DNA of 55,701 bases, taken from JBDTMT01 sp033764095 (GTDB lineage: Bacteria > Desulfobacterota > Binatia > HRBIN30 > CADEER01). Position numbers and translations under genes: made by a program. Of the stretch, positions 17,029 to 25,454 are shown piece by piece. The notes beneath the pieces are model-generated. The model did not search any database and was not told the origin of the DNA. It saw only the letters and a list, made by a program, of their open reading frames with translations. The stretch spans positions 1 through 55,701 of the forward strand of contig JANRJF010000361.1 of the NCBI GenBank assembly GCA_033764095.1. The letters run 5' to 3'. Each line of letters starts with the position of its first letter. The stretch's first letter is position 1.

Positions 17029-20000
17029 ATGACCGACCCGTGCTGTGCGCAGTGTGGCGCGCCACTGATGGCGGCGGCGCGCTTCTGCTCGCAGTGCGGC
17101 CAGGCGGTCCCGGCGGGCGCGGCGGGCGAGTCGGCCACCGGCGGCGAGCGCCGCCAGCTCACCGTCGTGTTCAGCGACCTGGTCGGCTCCACCGAGCTCG
17201 CCTCGCGCCTCGACCCGGAGGAGTACCAGGAGTTCGTCGCCACCTACTACGCCACCTGCGGCGACGCGGTGCGGGCGCACGACGGCCACCTCGCCCACCT
17301 GCTCGGCGACGGGGTGCTCGCCTACTTCGGCTACCCGGTGGCGCACGAGGACAGCGCCCAGCGCGCGGTGCGTGCCGCGCTGGAGACGCAGCGCGCGCTC
17401 GACGCGCTGCACGACCGGTGCATGGCGCGCTGGGGCGTCGCGCCGGTGGCGCGGGTCGGCATCCACACCGGCGTCGTGGTGGTCGGCCCGGTCAGCGCCG
17501 GCGAGCATCAGTCGACCGTGGCGCTGGGCGACGCGATGAACATCGCGGCGCGCGTCCAGACGTTCGCCGACCCGCACGCGGTGGTGATCACCGCCACCAC
17601 GCATCGGCTGGTCGCGCACGCCTTCAGCGTCGAGGCGCTCGGCACGCACGTCCTCAAGGGCGTGCCGGAGCCGGTGGCGCTCTATCGCGTGCGCGCGGCG
17701 CTCGACGCGCGCCATCAACGCGCCGCCAGCGCCCGCGGCCGCTCGACGCCGTTCGTCGGGCGCGGCGCCGAGCTGCTGGAGCTGCAGCAGCGCTGGGCGG
17801 CGGCGCAGGCCGGGCACGGCCACGCCGTGCTGCTCACCGGCGAGCCCGGCATCGGCAAGTCGCGCCTCATCCACCAGCTGCGCCACGGCTCGGCGCCGCG
17901 CTGGATCGAGGTGACGGCGTCGCCGTATCGCTCGCACACCGCCTTCGGGATGCTGCGCCAACTGCTGGAGGACGAGCTCGCCTGGCCGGCGGAGTGGTCG
18001 GCGGAGGCGCGCCTGCAGGACCTCGAGCGCCTGCTGGCCGGCGCCGGCATCGAGACCGATCCCGGCGCGCGTCTGCTCGGCGCGCTGCTCGACCTGCCGG
18101 TCGACGAGCGCTACGGGCGCCCCCTCGCCACCGCCGAACAGCAGCGCCGGCGGCTGATCGAGATCATGCTGCGCTGGCTGCGCGGCCTGGCGCGCGACGG
18201 CGCGGCGATCCTGGTGCTGGAGGATCTGCACTGGGCCGATCCCTCGACGCTGGAGACGCTCGGCGGCCTGATCGACGCGATCGCCGGCGACCCGCTGCTG
18301 CTGGTGATGAGCGCGCGGTCGGAGTTCGCACCGCCGTGGCCGCTCGGCCCGCACTGCACGCGCCTCGCGCTCGCCGGTCTCGCGCCGGCGGAGGTGCGCG
18401 GCATCGTCGCGCACGTCGCCGCCCATCTCGATCCCGCCGGCGCGCTGATCGAGACGCTGGTCGACCGCACCGACGGCGTGCCGTTGTTCGCCGAGGAGCT
18501 GGCGCGCGCGGTGTTCGAGCGGCGCGCCGACCGCGGCGCGCTGGAGCGCGTGCCGCTCACCCTGAACGACTCGCTGCTCGCCCGGCTCGATCGGCTCGGC
18601 GCGGCGAAGGAAGTCGCCCAGGTCGCCGCGGTGATCGGGCGCAGCTTCTCGCGCGCCCTGCTCGCCCGCCTGTGGCCGGCCGGCGAGGACGAGCTCAGCG
18701 CCGGGCTGGCGACGCTGGTCGAGGCCGACCTGCTGCATCCGCGCGCCCCGGCGCCGCACACGACGTACGAGTTCACCCACGCGCTGATGCAGCAGGCGGC
18801 GTACGACTCGCTGCTCAAGCGGCGGCGCCGCGAGCTGCATGCCGCCGTCGCGCAGCTGCTCGACGCGAGCGGCGACGGCCCCGCCGAGCTGCTGGCGCAA
18901 CACTGGACGGCGGCCGGCGACGGCGCGCGCGCCGTCGCCGCGTGGACCGCCGCCGCCGACAGCGCCTTCGCCCGCTCCGCGTTCCTCGAAGCGAGCGCGC
19001 ATTTCGGCGAGGCGATCGCGGCGCTCGCGCAGTCGCCCGATTCGCCCGAGCGCGCCGGGCGCGAGCTCGAGCTGCAGCTGCGCCGCGCCACCGCCCTGCA
19101 GTACGGCAAGGGCTTCGTCGTGCCCGAGGCAGCGGCGGCGGTCGACCGGGCGCGCGAGCTGAGTGAGCGCATCGGCAGCGCCGAACAGCGCCTCTCGACG
19201 CTGCTCGGCATCTGGACGTTGTCGCTCAGCCGCGGCGAGATCACCGCCGCGGGCGAGCTCGCCGACCAGATCCTCGCCGCCGCCGAGTCGAGCGGCCGGC
19301 CCGGCATGTTGGCGCAGGCGCTCACCGTGCAATCCGGCTCGCGCCTGCACCGCTGCGACCTGGCCGGCGCGATCGCGTGCGGCGATCGCGCCCTTGCCCT
19401 GGATGTCCCAGACGCCGAACAGCTGCCGATGTTTCTGCGCGCGCAGCCGCTGCTCTACAGCGGCATTGCCCTGGCGCTGACCGGCCACGCCGACCAGGCG
19501 CGCCAGCGCGCTGCGCGCGTGCTGGCGCTCAAAGATGCGCCGGCGATGGGCCCCTTCGCTCTGGTCGCCAACCTGGTGATCCATGCGTGGCTGCGCGACA
19601 TCGAGACGGTGCGCGAGCTGGAAGAGCAGCTGCGACGCGAGACCGAGCAGTTCCAGGTGCCGCTCTTCTCCGCCTGGGGCCTGCTCTACGGCGGCTGGGC
19701 GCGGGCCCTGCAGGGCAGCGGCGCAGCGGGCATCGAGGCGGTGCGCCGCGGGCTGGCGGAGCACGTCGATTCCGGACAGCGGCTCGGCTTCACGCAGTAC
19801 CTCGGTCTGCTCGCCGAGGCGCAGCTCGCCGCCGGCGCGATCGCCGACGGCCTGCTCACCATCGAGGAAGCGCTCGGCTCGCGGGTCAGCGAGGAGCGCT
19901 GGCATCAAGCCGAGCTGCTGCGCCTGCGCGCCGCGCTGCTGGCGGCGCGCGGCGACCAGGCGTCGGACGTCGCAGCCGCCTACCGCGAGGCCATCGCCAC

Positions 20001-20184
20001 CGCGCAGCGCGACGGCACCCGCCTGCTCGAACGACGCGCCGCTATCGCATTGGCCCGCCTGCTGGCGGCGGGCGGACAGCGGGACGAGGCGCGCGCCCTG
20101 CTCGCGCCGCTGCAGGCGTCGTTCAGCGAGGGCTTCGACACCAGCGACCATCGCGACGCCGCCGCGGTGCTCGCCGCGCTCTGA
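17029..20184 (+). CDS. Zinc-ribbon class III nucleotidyl cyclase - AAA ATPase - TPR regulator
   Basis: The protein has 1051 residues. Residues 5-24 form a zinc ribbon (CCAQCG...CSQCG). Residues 43-222 are a class III cyclase domain with metal Asp50 (FSDLVGST), Asp94 (LLGDGVLAYF) and Asn171/Arg175 in GDAMNIAAR; all key catalytic positions are present. An AAA/NTPase module follows, with PFVGR, Walker A GEPGIGKS (271-278) and Walker B-like ILVLEDLHWAD (about 400). From about 600 to the end are TPR-like helices. This layout is common in Deltaproteobacteria-like genomes and Actinobacteria for large signalling ATPases of the STAND type; it probably makes cAMP in response to an unknown ligand. The stop overlaps the next start (TGATG). 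Confidence 0.9.
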   Translation: MTDPCCAQCGAPLMAAARFCSQCGQAVPAGAAGESATGGERRQLTVVFSDLVGSTELASRLDPEEYQEFVATYYATCGDAVRAHDGHLAHLLGDGVLAYFGYPVAHEDSAQRAVRAALETQRALDALHDRCMARWGVAPVARVGIHTGVVVVGPVSAGEHQSTVALGDAMNIAARVQTFADPHAVVITATTHRLVAHAFSVEALGTHVLKGVPEPVALYRVRAALDARHQRAASARGRSTPFVGRGAELLELQQRWAAAQAGHGHAVLLTGEPGIGKSRLIHQLRHGSAPRWIEVTASPYRSHTAFGMLRQLLEDELAWPAEWSAEARLQDLERLLAGAGIETDPGARLLGALLDLPVDERYGRPLATAEQQRRRLIEIMLRWLRGLARDGAAILVLEDLHWADPSTLETLGGLIDAIAGDPLLLVMSARSEFAPPWPLGPHCTRLALAGLAPAEVRGIVAHVAAHLDPAGALIETLVDRTDGVPLFAEELARAVFERRADRGALERVPLTLNDSLLARLDRLGAAKEVAQVAAVIGRSFSRALLARLWPAGEDELSAGLATLVEADLLHPRAPAPHTTYEFTHALMQQAAYDSLLKRRRRELHAAVAQLLDASGDGPAELLAQHWTAAGDGARAVAAWTAAADSAFARSAFLEASAHFGEAIAALAQSPDSPERAGRELELQLRRATALQYGKGFVVPEAAAAVDRARELSERIGSAEQRLSTLLGIWTLSLSRGEITAAGELADQILAAAESSGRPGMLAQALTVQSGSRLHRCDLAGAIACGDRALALDVPDAEQLPMFLRAQPLLYSGIALALTGHADQARQRAARVLALKDAPAMGPFALVANLVIHAWLRDIETVRELEEQLRRETEQFQVPLFSAWGLLYGGWARALQGSGAAGIEAVRRGLAEHVDSGQRLGFTQYLGLLAEAQLAAGAIADGLLTIEEALGSRVSEERWHQAELLRLRAALLAARGDQASDVAAAYREAIATAQRDGTRLLERRAAIALARLLAAGGQRDEARALLAPLQASFSEGFDTSDHRDAAAVLAAL

Positions 20185-20648
20185 TGGTCGCGCGCGTGCG
20201 CCTGAGCCACCGCCGCGCCGCACAACTCGGCGGGTGGCTGTCGCTGCTGGTCATCGTCGGCCACAGCGTGCTGGCCTATCTCGCCTTCGGCGTCGCGCAG
20301 CCGCGCGTCCCGATCGACGATCCGTTCGTGCGCTGGGAGCTGCTCAACCTGGAGTTCACCTTCGGGCTGCTGGTGGTCGTGGTCAGCGGCCTGGCGATCT
20401 ACCACGCCGGCGCGCACCAGCCGGACGGGCGCCTGGCACGCGTCGCCACCGTCGTGCTGGCGGTCCTATGGACCGCCGACGCGCTCTACACCATCTGGGA
20501 TCCGATGCCGCTGCCGGCGTCGGTCCGCTGGCTGTACCCACTGGTCCCGCTGCTGATCGGCGGACTGGCGCTGATCTGCTGGTACTCGGTCTTCGCCCCA
20601 TCCGACCCTCCTTCGGAGAAGCGGGGTGAGGGGGGATTTTCAACCTGA
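20184..20648 (+). CDS. Four-helix membrane protein of unknown function
   Basis: The protein has 154 residues and starts at the ATG overlapping the cyclase stop, so it is likely co-translated. Four hydrophobic segments are visible (about 13-35, 53-72, 84-102 and 116-137). The last 15 or so residues (PPSEKRGEGGFST) are encoded by a G-rich repeat remnant (ccctccttcggagaagcggggtgagggggg) that also supplies the frame's exit to TGA, so the native C-terminus has probably been replaced. No family is recognised. Coupling suggests it may anchor or modulate the cyclase. Confidence 0.7.
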   Translation: MVARVRLSHRRAAQLGGWLSLLVIVGHSVLAYLAFGVAQPRVPIDDPFVRWELLNLEFTFGLLVVVVSGLAIYHAGAHQPDGRLARVATVVLAVLWTADALYTIWDPMPLPASVRWLYPLVPLLIGGLALICWYSVFAPSDPPSEKRGEGGFST

Positions 20649-20672
20649 CCGTGTTGTCGCGGACGCGCCAAG

Positions 20673-20820
20673 CCACGGATTACACGGAGGACATTTGAGG
20701 ATTTCACGGATGAGGCGATGGAAATCGTCCGACTTCCTTCAGAAAAAGACTCAGATAAGTTCCATCGCCCGATCCGTGAAATCCTCAAATGTCCTCCGTG
20801 TAATCCGTGTAATCCGTGGC
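20673..20820. repeat. Intergenic long hairpin, CACGGATTA family copy 3
   Basis: The left arm 20673-20711 (ccacggattacacggaggac followed by atttgaggatttcacggat) is almost exactly complementary to 20772-20809. The pairing extends inward through gaggcgatggaa and ttccatcgcc, giving a stem near 48 bp with a loop of about 35 bp. An extra taatccgtgg word at 20810-20819 follows the right arm. This is the best-preserved hairpin of the four family copies. It lies between the 4-TM gene and the TetR gene. Confidence 0.88.
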
Positions 20821-20858
20821 CGATCTCCCCGCCGCCGCGCCGCTCCAACCCAGGCGAA

Positions 20859-20892
20859 TTGACAGCTGACAGAAAATCCTGACAGGTGTCAG
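20859..20892 (+). promoter_or_regulatory. Candidate promoter and TetR operator
   Basis: A TTGACA box at 20859-20864 is followed by three TGACAG words (20860, 20867, 20880) and a 14-bp palindrome ctgacaggtgtcag (20879-20892), five bases before the TetR ATG. No strong -10 box is seen. The palindrome next to a tetR start is the usual position for autoregulation. Confidence 0.5.
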
Positions 20893-20896
20893 CTCG

Positions 20897-21529
20897 ATGG
20901 CCGACACCGCCCCGCTTCTCTTTCCACCGCGTGTGGTGGCGCGCGATCGCAAGGGCGATCGGACGCGCGAGCAGCTCTTCCAGGCGGCGATCGAGGAGTT
21001 CCGCCGCGTCGGCGTGGCGGAGGCGGGCATCGGGCAGATCGCGGCACGCGCCGGCACCTCGCGCGCCAACTTCTACTTCTACTACCGCTCGAAGGAGGCG
21101 GTGCTGCTCGACATGCAGTCGCGCCTGGAGCGCGACATCGTCGAGCGCATCGCCGCGCGCGCGACGCTGCGCGAGGCGCTGACCGAGGTGATCGACGCGT
21201 TGATCGACGTCGAGGCGCGGCTCGATCCCGAACTGCTGCGCGAGGCGTTGAGCGTCTACATCCGCCGCCCGCCGGGGCTCGACCTGAACGCGCAGCCGTT
21301 CCCGCTGCGCAGCGAGGTGGCGCGCCGCTTCAGCGAGGACGCGGCCGGCGGCGCGCGCGCCCGCGAAGCGCGCGCCGGGCTCGACCCCGAGCAGGCGACG
21401 CACCTGTTTCTCGGCGGCCTGTTCGGCCTGTTGGTGAACCCGCGCGGCCCGGTCGCCGCGCGGCGCGACGAGGCGCTGCAACTGGTCGGCCTCTTTCTCG
21501 AATCGCCGCCGCCGGCGGCGCGCAGCTGA
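20897..21529 (+). CDS. TetR family transcriptional regulator
   Basis: The protein has 210 residues. The N-terminal DNA-binding domain occupies about 18-65: REQLFQAAIEEFRRVGV, then GIGQIAARAGTSRANFYFYY with the recognition helix and typical FYFYYRSKEAVL ending. The C-terminal ligand domain is helical with no recognisable specificity. No Shine-Dalgarno sequence is seen before ATG 20897, so the transcript may have a very short leader. It lies 24 bp upstream of an MMPL exporter, the standard arrangement of a local efflux repressor. Confidence 0.9.
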   Translation: MADTAPLLFPPRVVARDRKGDRTREQLFQAAIEEFRRVGVAEAGIGQIAARAGTSRANFYFYYRSKEAVLLDMQSRLERDIVERIAARATLREALTEVIDALIDVEARLDPELLREALSVYIRRPPGLDLNAQPFPLRSEVARRFSEDAAGGARAREARAGLDPEQATHLFLGGLFGLLVNPRGPVAARRDEALQLVGLFLESPPPAARS

Positions 21530-21553
21530 GCCGCACTTCGGAGGCACCGCATC

Positions 21554-23869
21554 GTGCATACGTACGCCCGCTTTCTCGTCCGCCGCGCCTGGCTGGTGCT
21601 CGCCGCGGTCGCGCTCGCCACCGTCGCGATCGGCTCCGGCATCGGCAAGCTACGCAGCGAGTTCACCGTCGAGTCGAGCCTGCCGGCGAACCATCCGCTG
21701 GTCGCGATCGACCGCACCATCCGCGCCCAGTTCGGCGGCCGCAACACCGTGATCGCGCTGCTGGTACCGCGCCAGGGCGACGTCTGGCAGGCGCCGGTGC
21801 TGGAAGCGGTGCAGAACGCGACCCTCGCCGCGCTGCGCCTGCAGGACGTCATCCCGCAGAACGTCGTCAGCCTCGCGGCGCCCGGCGTGCGCTACGTGCA
21901 GGACCGCGACGGCCGGATCGAGGCCGACCTGCTGATGCGCGAGGTGCCGCGCACGGCGGAGGAGATCGCGGCGCTGCGCGCCAAGGTGGACGGCGATCCA
22001 CAGTTCCGCGGCATGCTGGTCACCCCCGACCAGCGCGGCGCGGTGCTGGTGGTGGACTTCTGGAACGACGGCAACGGCGACGAGCTGGCGCAGCGCGTGC
22101 TGGGCATTGCCCAGTCGTTCGCCGGCCAGCCGATCGACTTCTACATCGCCGGCGAGCCGGTCATCCGCCTCACCGACGTCGAGCAGTCGAAGGAGGTCGC
22201 CGTCCGCCTGCCGATCACCTTCGCGGTGATCGCCGTCATGCTGCTGATCTCCTTCCGCAACCTGCAGGGCATGGTGATCCCGATGAGCACCGCGCTGCTC
22301 AGCACGGTGTGGGGCCTCGGGCTGATGGGCCACACCGGCCTGGTGATGGACACCTGGAACGTCGCGACGCCGATCCTGTTGGTCGCCATCGCCGCCGGCC
22401 ACTCGGCGCAGATGCTCAAGCGCTACATCGAGGAGGTGCAGCGGCTCGGCGACAACCACGCCGCGGTGATCGCCTCGACCGCCGCGGTCGGCCCGGTGAT
22501 GATCGCCGCCGGATGCGTCGCCGCGCTCGGCTTCGCCGCCCTCGCCCTCACCGGCATCCCGTCGATCATCGGCTTCGGCCTGTCGTGCGCCTACGGCATC
22601 GGCAGCGCGGTGGTGCTGGAGATGACCTTCGTGCCAGCGCTGCGCTCGCTGCTGCCGGTGCCGCGGGCGCGCCTGCCGAAGGGCGGTGCGACGCAGTGGC
22701 TGCTCGACACGTTGGAGCGGGCGGTGCTCCAGCACCGCGGCCGCAGCGTGCTGATCGCCACCGCCGTGCTGCTCGGGCTGGCGGTCGCCGGCGCGACGCG
22801 CATCCACACCTACGGCTCGACGCGCGACTACCTCGCCACCGGCAGCCTGCCGCGCACCCACCTGGAGGCGATCGAACGCCACTTCCCCGGAACGGTGACG
22901 ATGACCGTGCTCTACGACGGGCCGCCGGGGAGCGCGAAGTCGCTGGAGGTGCTGCGCCACATGGACGGCCTGCGCACCGAGCTCGAGCGCGATCCGCTCG
23001 TCTGGCGCACCGCCTCGATGGTGGATCTGATGAAGGCGCTGCACCGCACCTTCAACACCGAGGATGCCAATCCCTACCGCCTGCCCGACGACCAGGAGCT
23101 CGCCTCGCAGCTCCTCTACCTCGGCCAGTCGCCCGCCTTCGACCGTTTCATCGACCGCCAGTACGCCAAGTCGCTGCTGGTCGTGTACCTGCGCGACAAC
23201 GACTCGGCGCGCGTCGGCCCGCTGCTCGAGCAGGCGCGCGCCTGGGTGGCGGCGCATCCCGCCCCGGCCGGCGTGCAGGTGCTGATCGCCGGCGGCGCCG
23301 GGCCGACCGTGCTGGCGATCAACGAGCACACCACCCACACCAAGGTGCTCAACATCCTGCTGGTGCTGGCGGTGATCTACCTGATCTCGTCGCTGGTGCT
23401 GCGCTCGCCGCTCGGCGGCCTCTACGTCATCACGCCGCTGGCGGCGAGCCTGCTGCTGCTGTTCGGCTTCCTCGGCTGGAGCGGCATCCGGCTCGACATG
23501 GGCTCGGCCTCGATCCTCGCCATCGCCGCCGGCGTCGGCGCCGACTACGCCATCTACTTCCTCTACCGGCTGCGCGAGGAGCGCGCCCGCGCCGCCGACG
23601 ACGCCGCCGCGCTGCACGCCGCGATGCAGACCTCCGGCCGCGCCGTGGTCTTCGTCGCCGCCAGCATCGGCGCCGGTTTCGCCGCCATGGGGCTGTTCTC
23701 GCGCTACCTCGGCCTGTGGCTGTTCGGCACCCTGATGCCGCTGGCCATGCTGGTCTCCTGCATCGCGGCGCTGTCGCTGATGCCGGTGCTGGTGCTGCGC
23801 ACCCGCCCGACCTTCATCTTCGGCCGCGCCGAGCGCCGCGGCGCACTCGAGTCCGGCGCGCCGGCGTGA
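21554..23869 (+). CDS. MMPL/RND-superfamily exporter (HAE3-like)
   Basis: The protein has 771 residues from a GTG with CGGAGG 12 bp upstream. It has two homologous halves, each with one N-terminal helix, a periplasmic loop and a cluster of helices. The first half starts FLVRRAWLVLAAVALATVAI with a sterol-sensing-like block near 210-370; the second starts near 395 with a block near 595-755 that ends GAGFAAMGLFS. The length of 770-800 residues and the lack of large docking loops fit the hydrophobe/amphiphile exporter HAE3/MMPL group, which moves lipids, hopanoids or hydrophobic compounds. The preceding TetR gene probably controls it. Confidence 0.88.
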   Translation: MHTYARFLVRRAWLVLAAVALATVAIGSGIGKLRSEFTVESSLPANHPLVAIDRTIRAQFGGRNTVIALLVPRQGDVWQAPVLEAVQNATLAALRLQDVIPQNVVSLAAPGVRYVQDRDGRIEADLLMREVPRTAEEIAALRAKVDGDPQFRGMLVTPDQRGAVLVVDFWNDGNGDELAQRVLGIAQSFAGQPIDFYIAGEPVIRLTDVEQSKEVAVRLPITFAVIAVMLLISFRNLQGMVIPMSTALLSTVWGLGLMGHTGLVMDTWNVATPILLVAIAAGHSAQMLKRYIEEVQRLGDNHAAVIASTAAVGPVMIAAGCVAALGFAALALTGIPSIIGFGLSCAYGIGSAVVLEMTFVPALRSLLPVPRARLPKGGATQWLLDTLERAVLQHRGRSVLIATAVLLGLAVAGATRIHTYGSTRDYLATGSLPRTHLEAIERHFPGTVTMTVLYDGPPGSAKSLEVLRHMDGLRTELERDPLVWRTASMVDLMKALHRTFNTEDANPYRLPDDQELASQLLYLGQSPAFDRFIDRQYAKSLLVVYLRDNDSARVGPLLEQARAWVAAHPAPAGVQVLIAGGAGPTVLAINEHTTHTKVLNILLVLAVIYLISSLVLRSPLGGLYVITPLAASLLLLFGFLGWSGIRLDMGSASILAIAAGVGADYAIYFLYRLREERARAADDAAALHAAMQTSGRAVVFVAASIGAGFAAMGLFSRYLGLWLFGTLMPLAMLVSCIAALSLMPVLVLRTRPTFIFGRAERRGALESGAPA

Positions 23870-23900
23870 ATGCGGCGTGCGTGCCGTAGCAAGCGGGCGG

Positions 23901-24070
23901 GCACGGATTACACGGAGGAAATTTTAGGATTTCACGGAACGGCGAAGGCGATGGAGTCGTTCGTCTGATTCCTTTTGGTTCCTTCTGTTGTTTCTTCTTC
24001 CGTCCTTCTGTTGCTGCTTCTTCCGCCTCTCTTGATTCTTCAATCCGTGCGCTCCGTGTAATCCGTGGCA
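23901..24070. repeat. Intergenic inverted repeat, CACGGATTA family copy 4
   Basis: The left arm 23902-23939 (cacggattacacggaggaaa and onward to ggatttcacgga) closely matches copy 3. The centre is a long pyrimidine-rich tract (ccttctgttgtttcttcttc and similar, 23970-24040). The right arm atccgtgcgctccgtgtaat plus ccgtgg lies at 24043-24068. It fills the spacer between the MMPL gene and the GDP-fucose synthase gene. Confidence 0.83.
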
Positions 24071-24132
24071 AAGGAACTTCTGCCACGAGGAAGCGCTGGC
24101 ATAGCGTACCGCGCTCCCGCTACACGTCGCGC

Positions 24133-25116
24133 GTGTCGTGGTGGCGAGACAAGCGCGTGCTGGTCACCGGTGGGGCCGGATTTCTCGGCCGTCACGTCGT
24201 CGATGCGCTGTACGCGCGCGGCGCCGACGCGGTGATCGTCCCGCGCAGTCGCGACTACGACCTGCGCGACCTCGGCGCCATCCGCCGCCTGCTCGCCGAC
24301 ACCACCGCGTCGCGCGACGGCGCCGCGCGACCGGTGGATCTGATCCTCCACCTGGCGGCGCGCGTCGGCGGCATCGGCGCCAACCGCCTGCACCCGGCCG
24401 AGTTCTTCTACGACAACCTGATGATGGGCACGCAGCTCATCCACGAAGCGTGGCAGGCGGGGGTCGGCAAGCTGGTCGCGCTCGGCACCGTCTGCAACTA
24501 CCCGAAGTTCGCGCCGGTGCCGTTTCGCGAGTCGTCGCTGTGGGACGGCTACCCGGAAGAGACCAACGCGCCCTACGGCCTGGCGAAGAAGATGCTGCTG
24601 GTCCAGTCGCAGGCCTACCGCGCCCAGTACGGGTTCAACGCGATCTTCCTCATGCCGGTGAACCTGTACGGGCCCGGCGACAACTTCGACCCCGCCTCCT
24701 CGCACGTCATTCCGGCGCTGATCCGCAAGGCGCTCGCCGCGCGCGCCGCCGCCGAGCGCGGCGACCCGGCCCGCCTCGAGGTGTGGGGCAGCGGCCGGGC
24801 GACGCGCGAGTTCCTCTACGTCGCCGACGCCGCCGACGGCATCCTGCGCGCCGCCCAGCACTACGACGGCGACGAGCCGATCAACCTCGGCAGCGGCGCC
24901 GAGATCTCCATCCGCGAGCTGACGACGCTGATCACCGAGCTGGTCGGGGTCGACGCGACGATCACCTGGGACACCAGCCAGCCCGATGGCCAGCCGCGCC
25001 GCTGCCTCGACGTCAGCCGCGCCGCCGAGCTGTTCGGCTTCCGCGCCAGCACCTCGCTGCGCGACGGCCTGCAACGCACCATCGACTGGTACCGGACGCA
25101 ATCGGGGTGCGGCTGA
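24133..25116 (+). CDS. fcl: GDP-L-fucose synthase / NAD-dependent epimerase-dehydratase
   Basis: The protein has 327 residues from GTG 24133. This extended SDR enzyme shows VLVTGGAGFLGRHVV (NAD(P) site), HLAARVGGIGANRLHP, the GTVCNYPKF block with the active Ser/Thr/Cys positions, and the catalytic Tyr-Lys in APYGLAKKM. NLYGPGDNFDPASSHVIPALIRK and the later RATREFLYVADAADG are also typical of GDP-4-keto-6-deoxy-mannose epimerase-reductase. The product would feed fucose into surface glycan. The convergent glycosyltransferase genes downstream fit a glycan role, though they are on the other strand. Confidence 0.88.
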   Translation: MSWWRDKRVLVTGGAGFLGRHVVDALYARGADAVIVPRSRDYDLRDLGAIRRLLADTTASRDGAARPVDLILHLAARVGGIGANRLHPAEFFYDNLMMGTQLIHEAWQAGVGKLVALGTVCNYPKFAPVPFRESSLWDGYPEETNAPYGLAKKMLLVQSQAYRAQYGFNAIFLMPVNLYGPGDNFDPASSHVIPALIRKALAARAAAERGDPARLEVWGSGRATREFLYVADAADGILRAAQHYDGDEPINLGSGAEISIRELTTLITELVGVDATITWDTSQPDGQPRRCLDVSRAAELFGFRASTSLRDGLQRTIDWYRTQSGCG

Positions 25117-25145
25117 GGCTGTTACGCGGTGAGGCTGTTGGCTGT
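25117..25145 (+). repeat. GGCTGTTACGC...TGTTGGCTGT repeat, copy 1
   Basis: The sequence ggctgttacgcggtgaggctgttggctgt begins at the base after the GDP-fucose synthase stop and is itself two overlapping words. A shortened reverse-complement copy (acagccaacagcgtaacagcc) is at 55533-55553. It may be a remnant of a larger element. Confidence 0.45.
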
Positions 25146-25176
25146 CAGGGCGAAGAATCTGAGCCCCCGACCTGAA

Positions 25177-25280
25177 ACTTCACGCACAGGGGCAAGGCCG
25201 ACCACCAAGGCACCAAGACACCAAGCGGACCTCAGACCTTGGTGCCTTGGTGTCTTGGTGGTGATCTTCTAAGCGGCGAG
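25177..25280. repeat. Dispersed 104-bp hairpin element (CACCAAGG words), copy 1
   Basis: The arms 25201-25225 (accaccaaggcaccaagaca plus ccaag) and 25238-25262 (cttggtgccttggtgtcttg plus gtggt) pair around a short centre. The element extends from acttcacgcac to gcggcgag, and the whole length is about 90 percent matched by 40204-40308. The remaining 170 bp of this 338-bp convergent spacer (25281-25454) show no feature I can name. Confidence 0.85.
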
Positions 25281-25454
25281 GACGCGCGTTTCTCGCCCGA
25301 GTGTTCCGGCGCGCCCGCTGGCGGCACGGAACAGCGAGCAGCCTAACCGCCTCGACCGCGCACTTCGCTCCTGAGGCACATTGGCGGGCAAAGCGGGTGG
25401 GCGCCCTCGCCCGTGGTTGGCCAGCGTACCGTCGCACACGCGCGAACGCCGCCG

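Noticed and set aside
15097..20223. A long minus-strand frame (over 1700 residues) opposite the oxidoreductase and cyclase genes
   Set aside because: It is the upstream open extension of the barrel gene's frame and is antisense to two genes with clear motifs; the barrel gene starts at 15096.
1828..24070. CACGGATTA words as a CRISPR array
   Set aside because: Words are 8-16 bp, arranged as inverted arms rather than direct repeats with spacers, and no cas genes are present.
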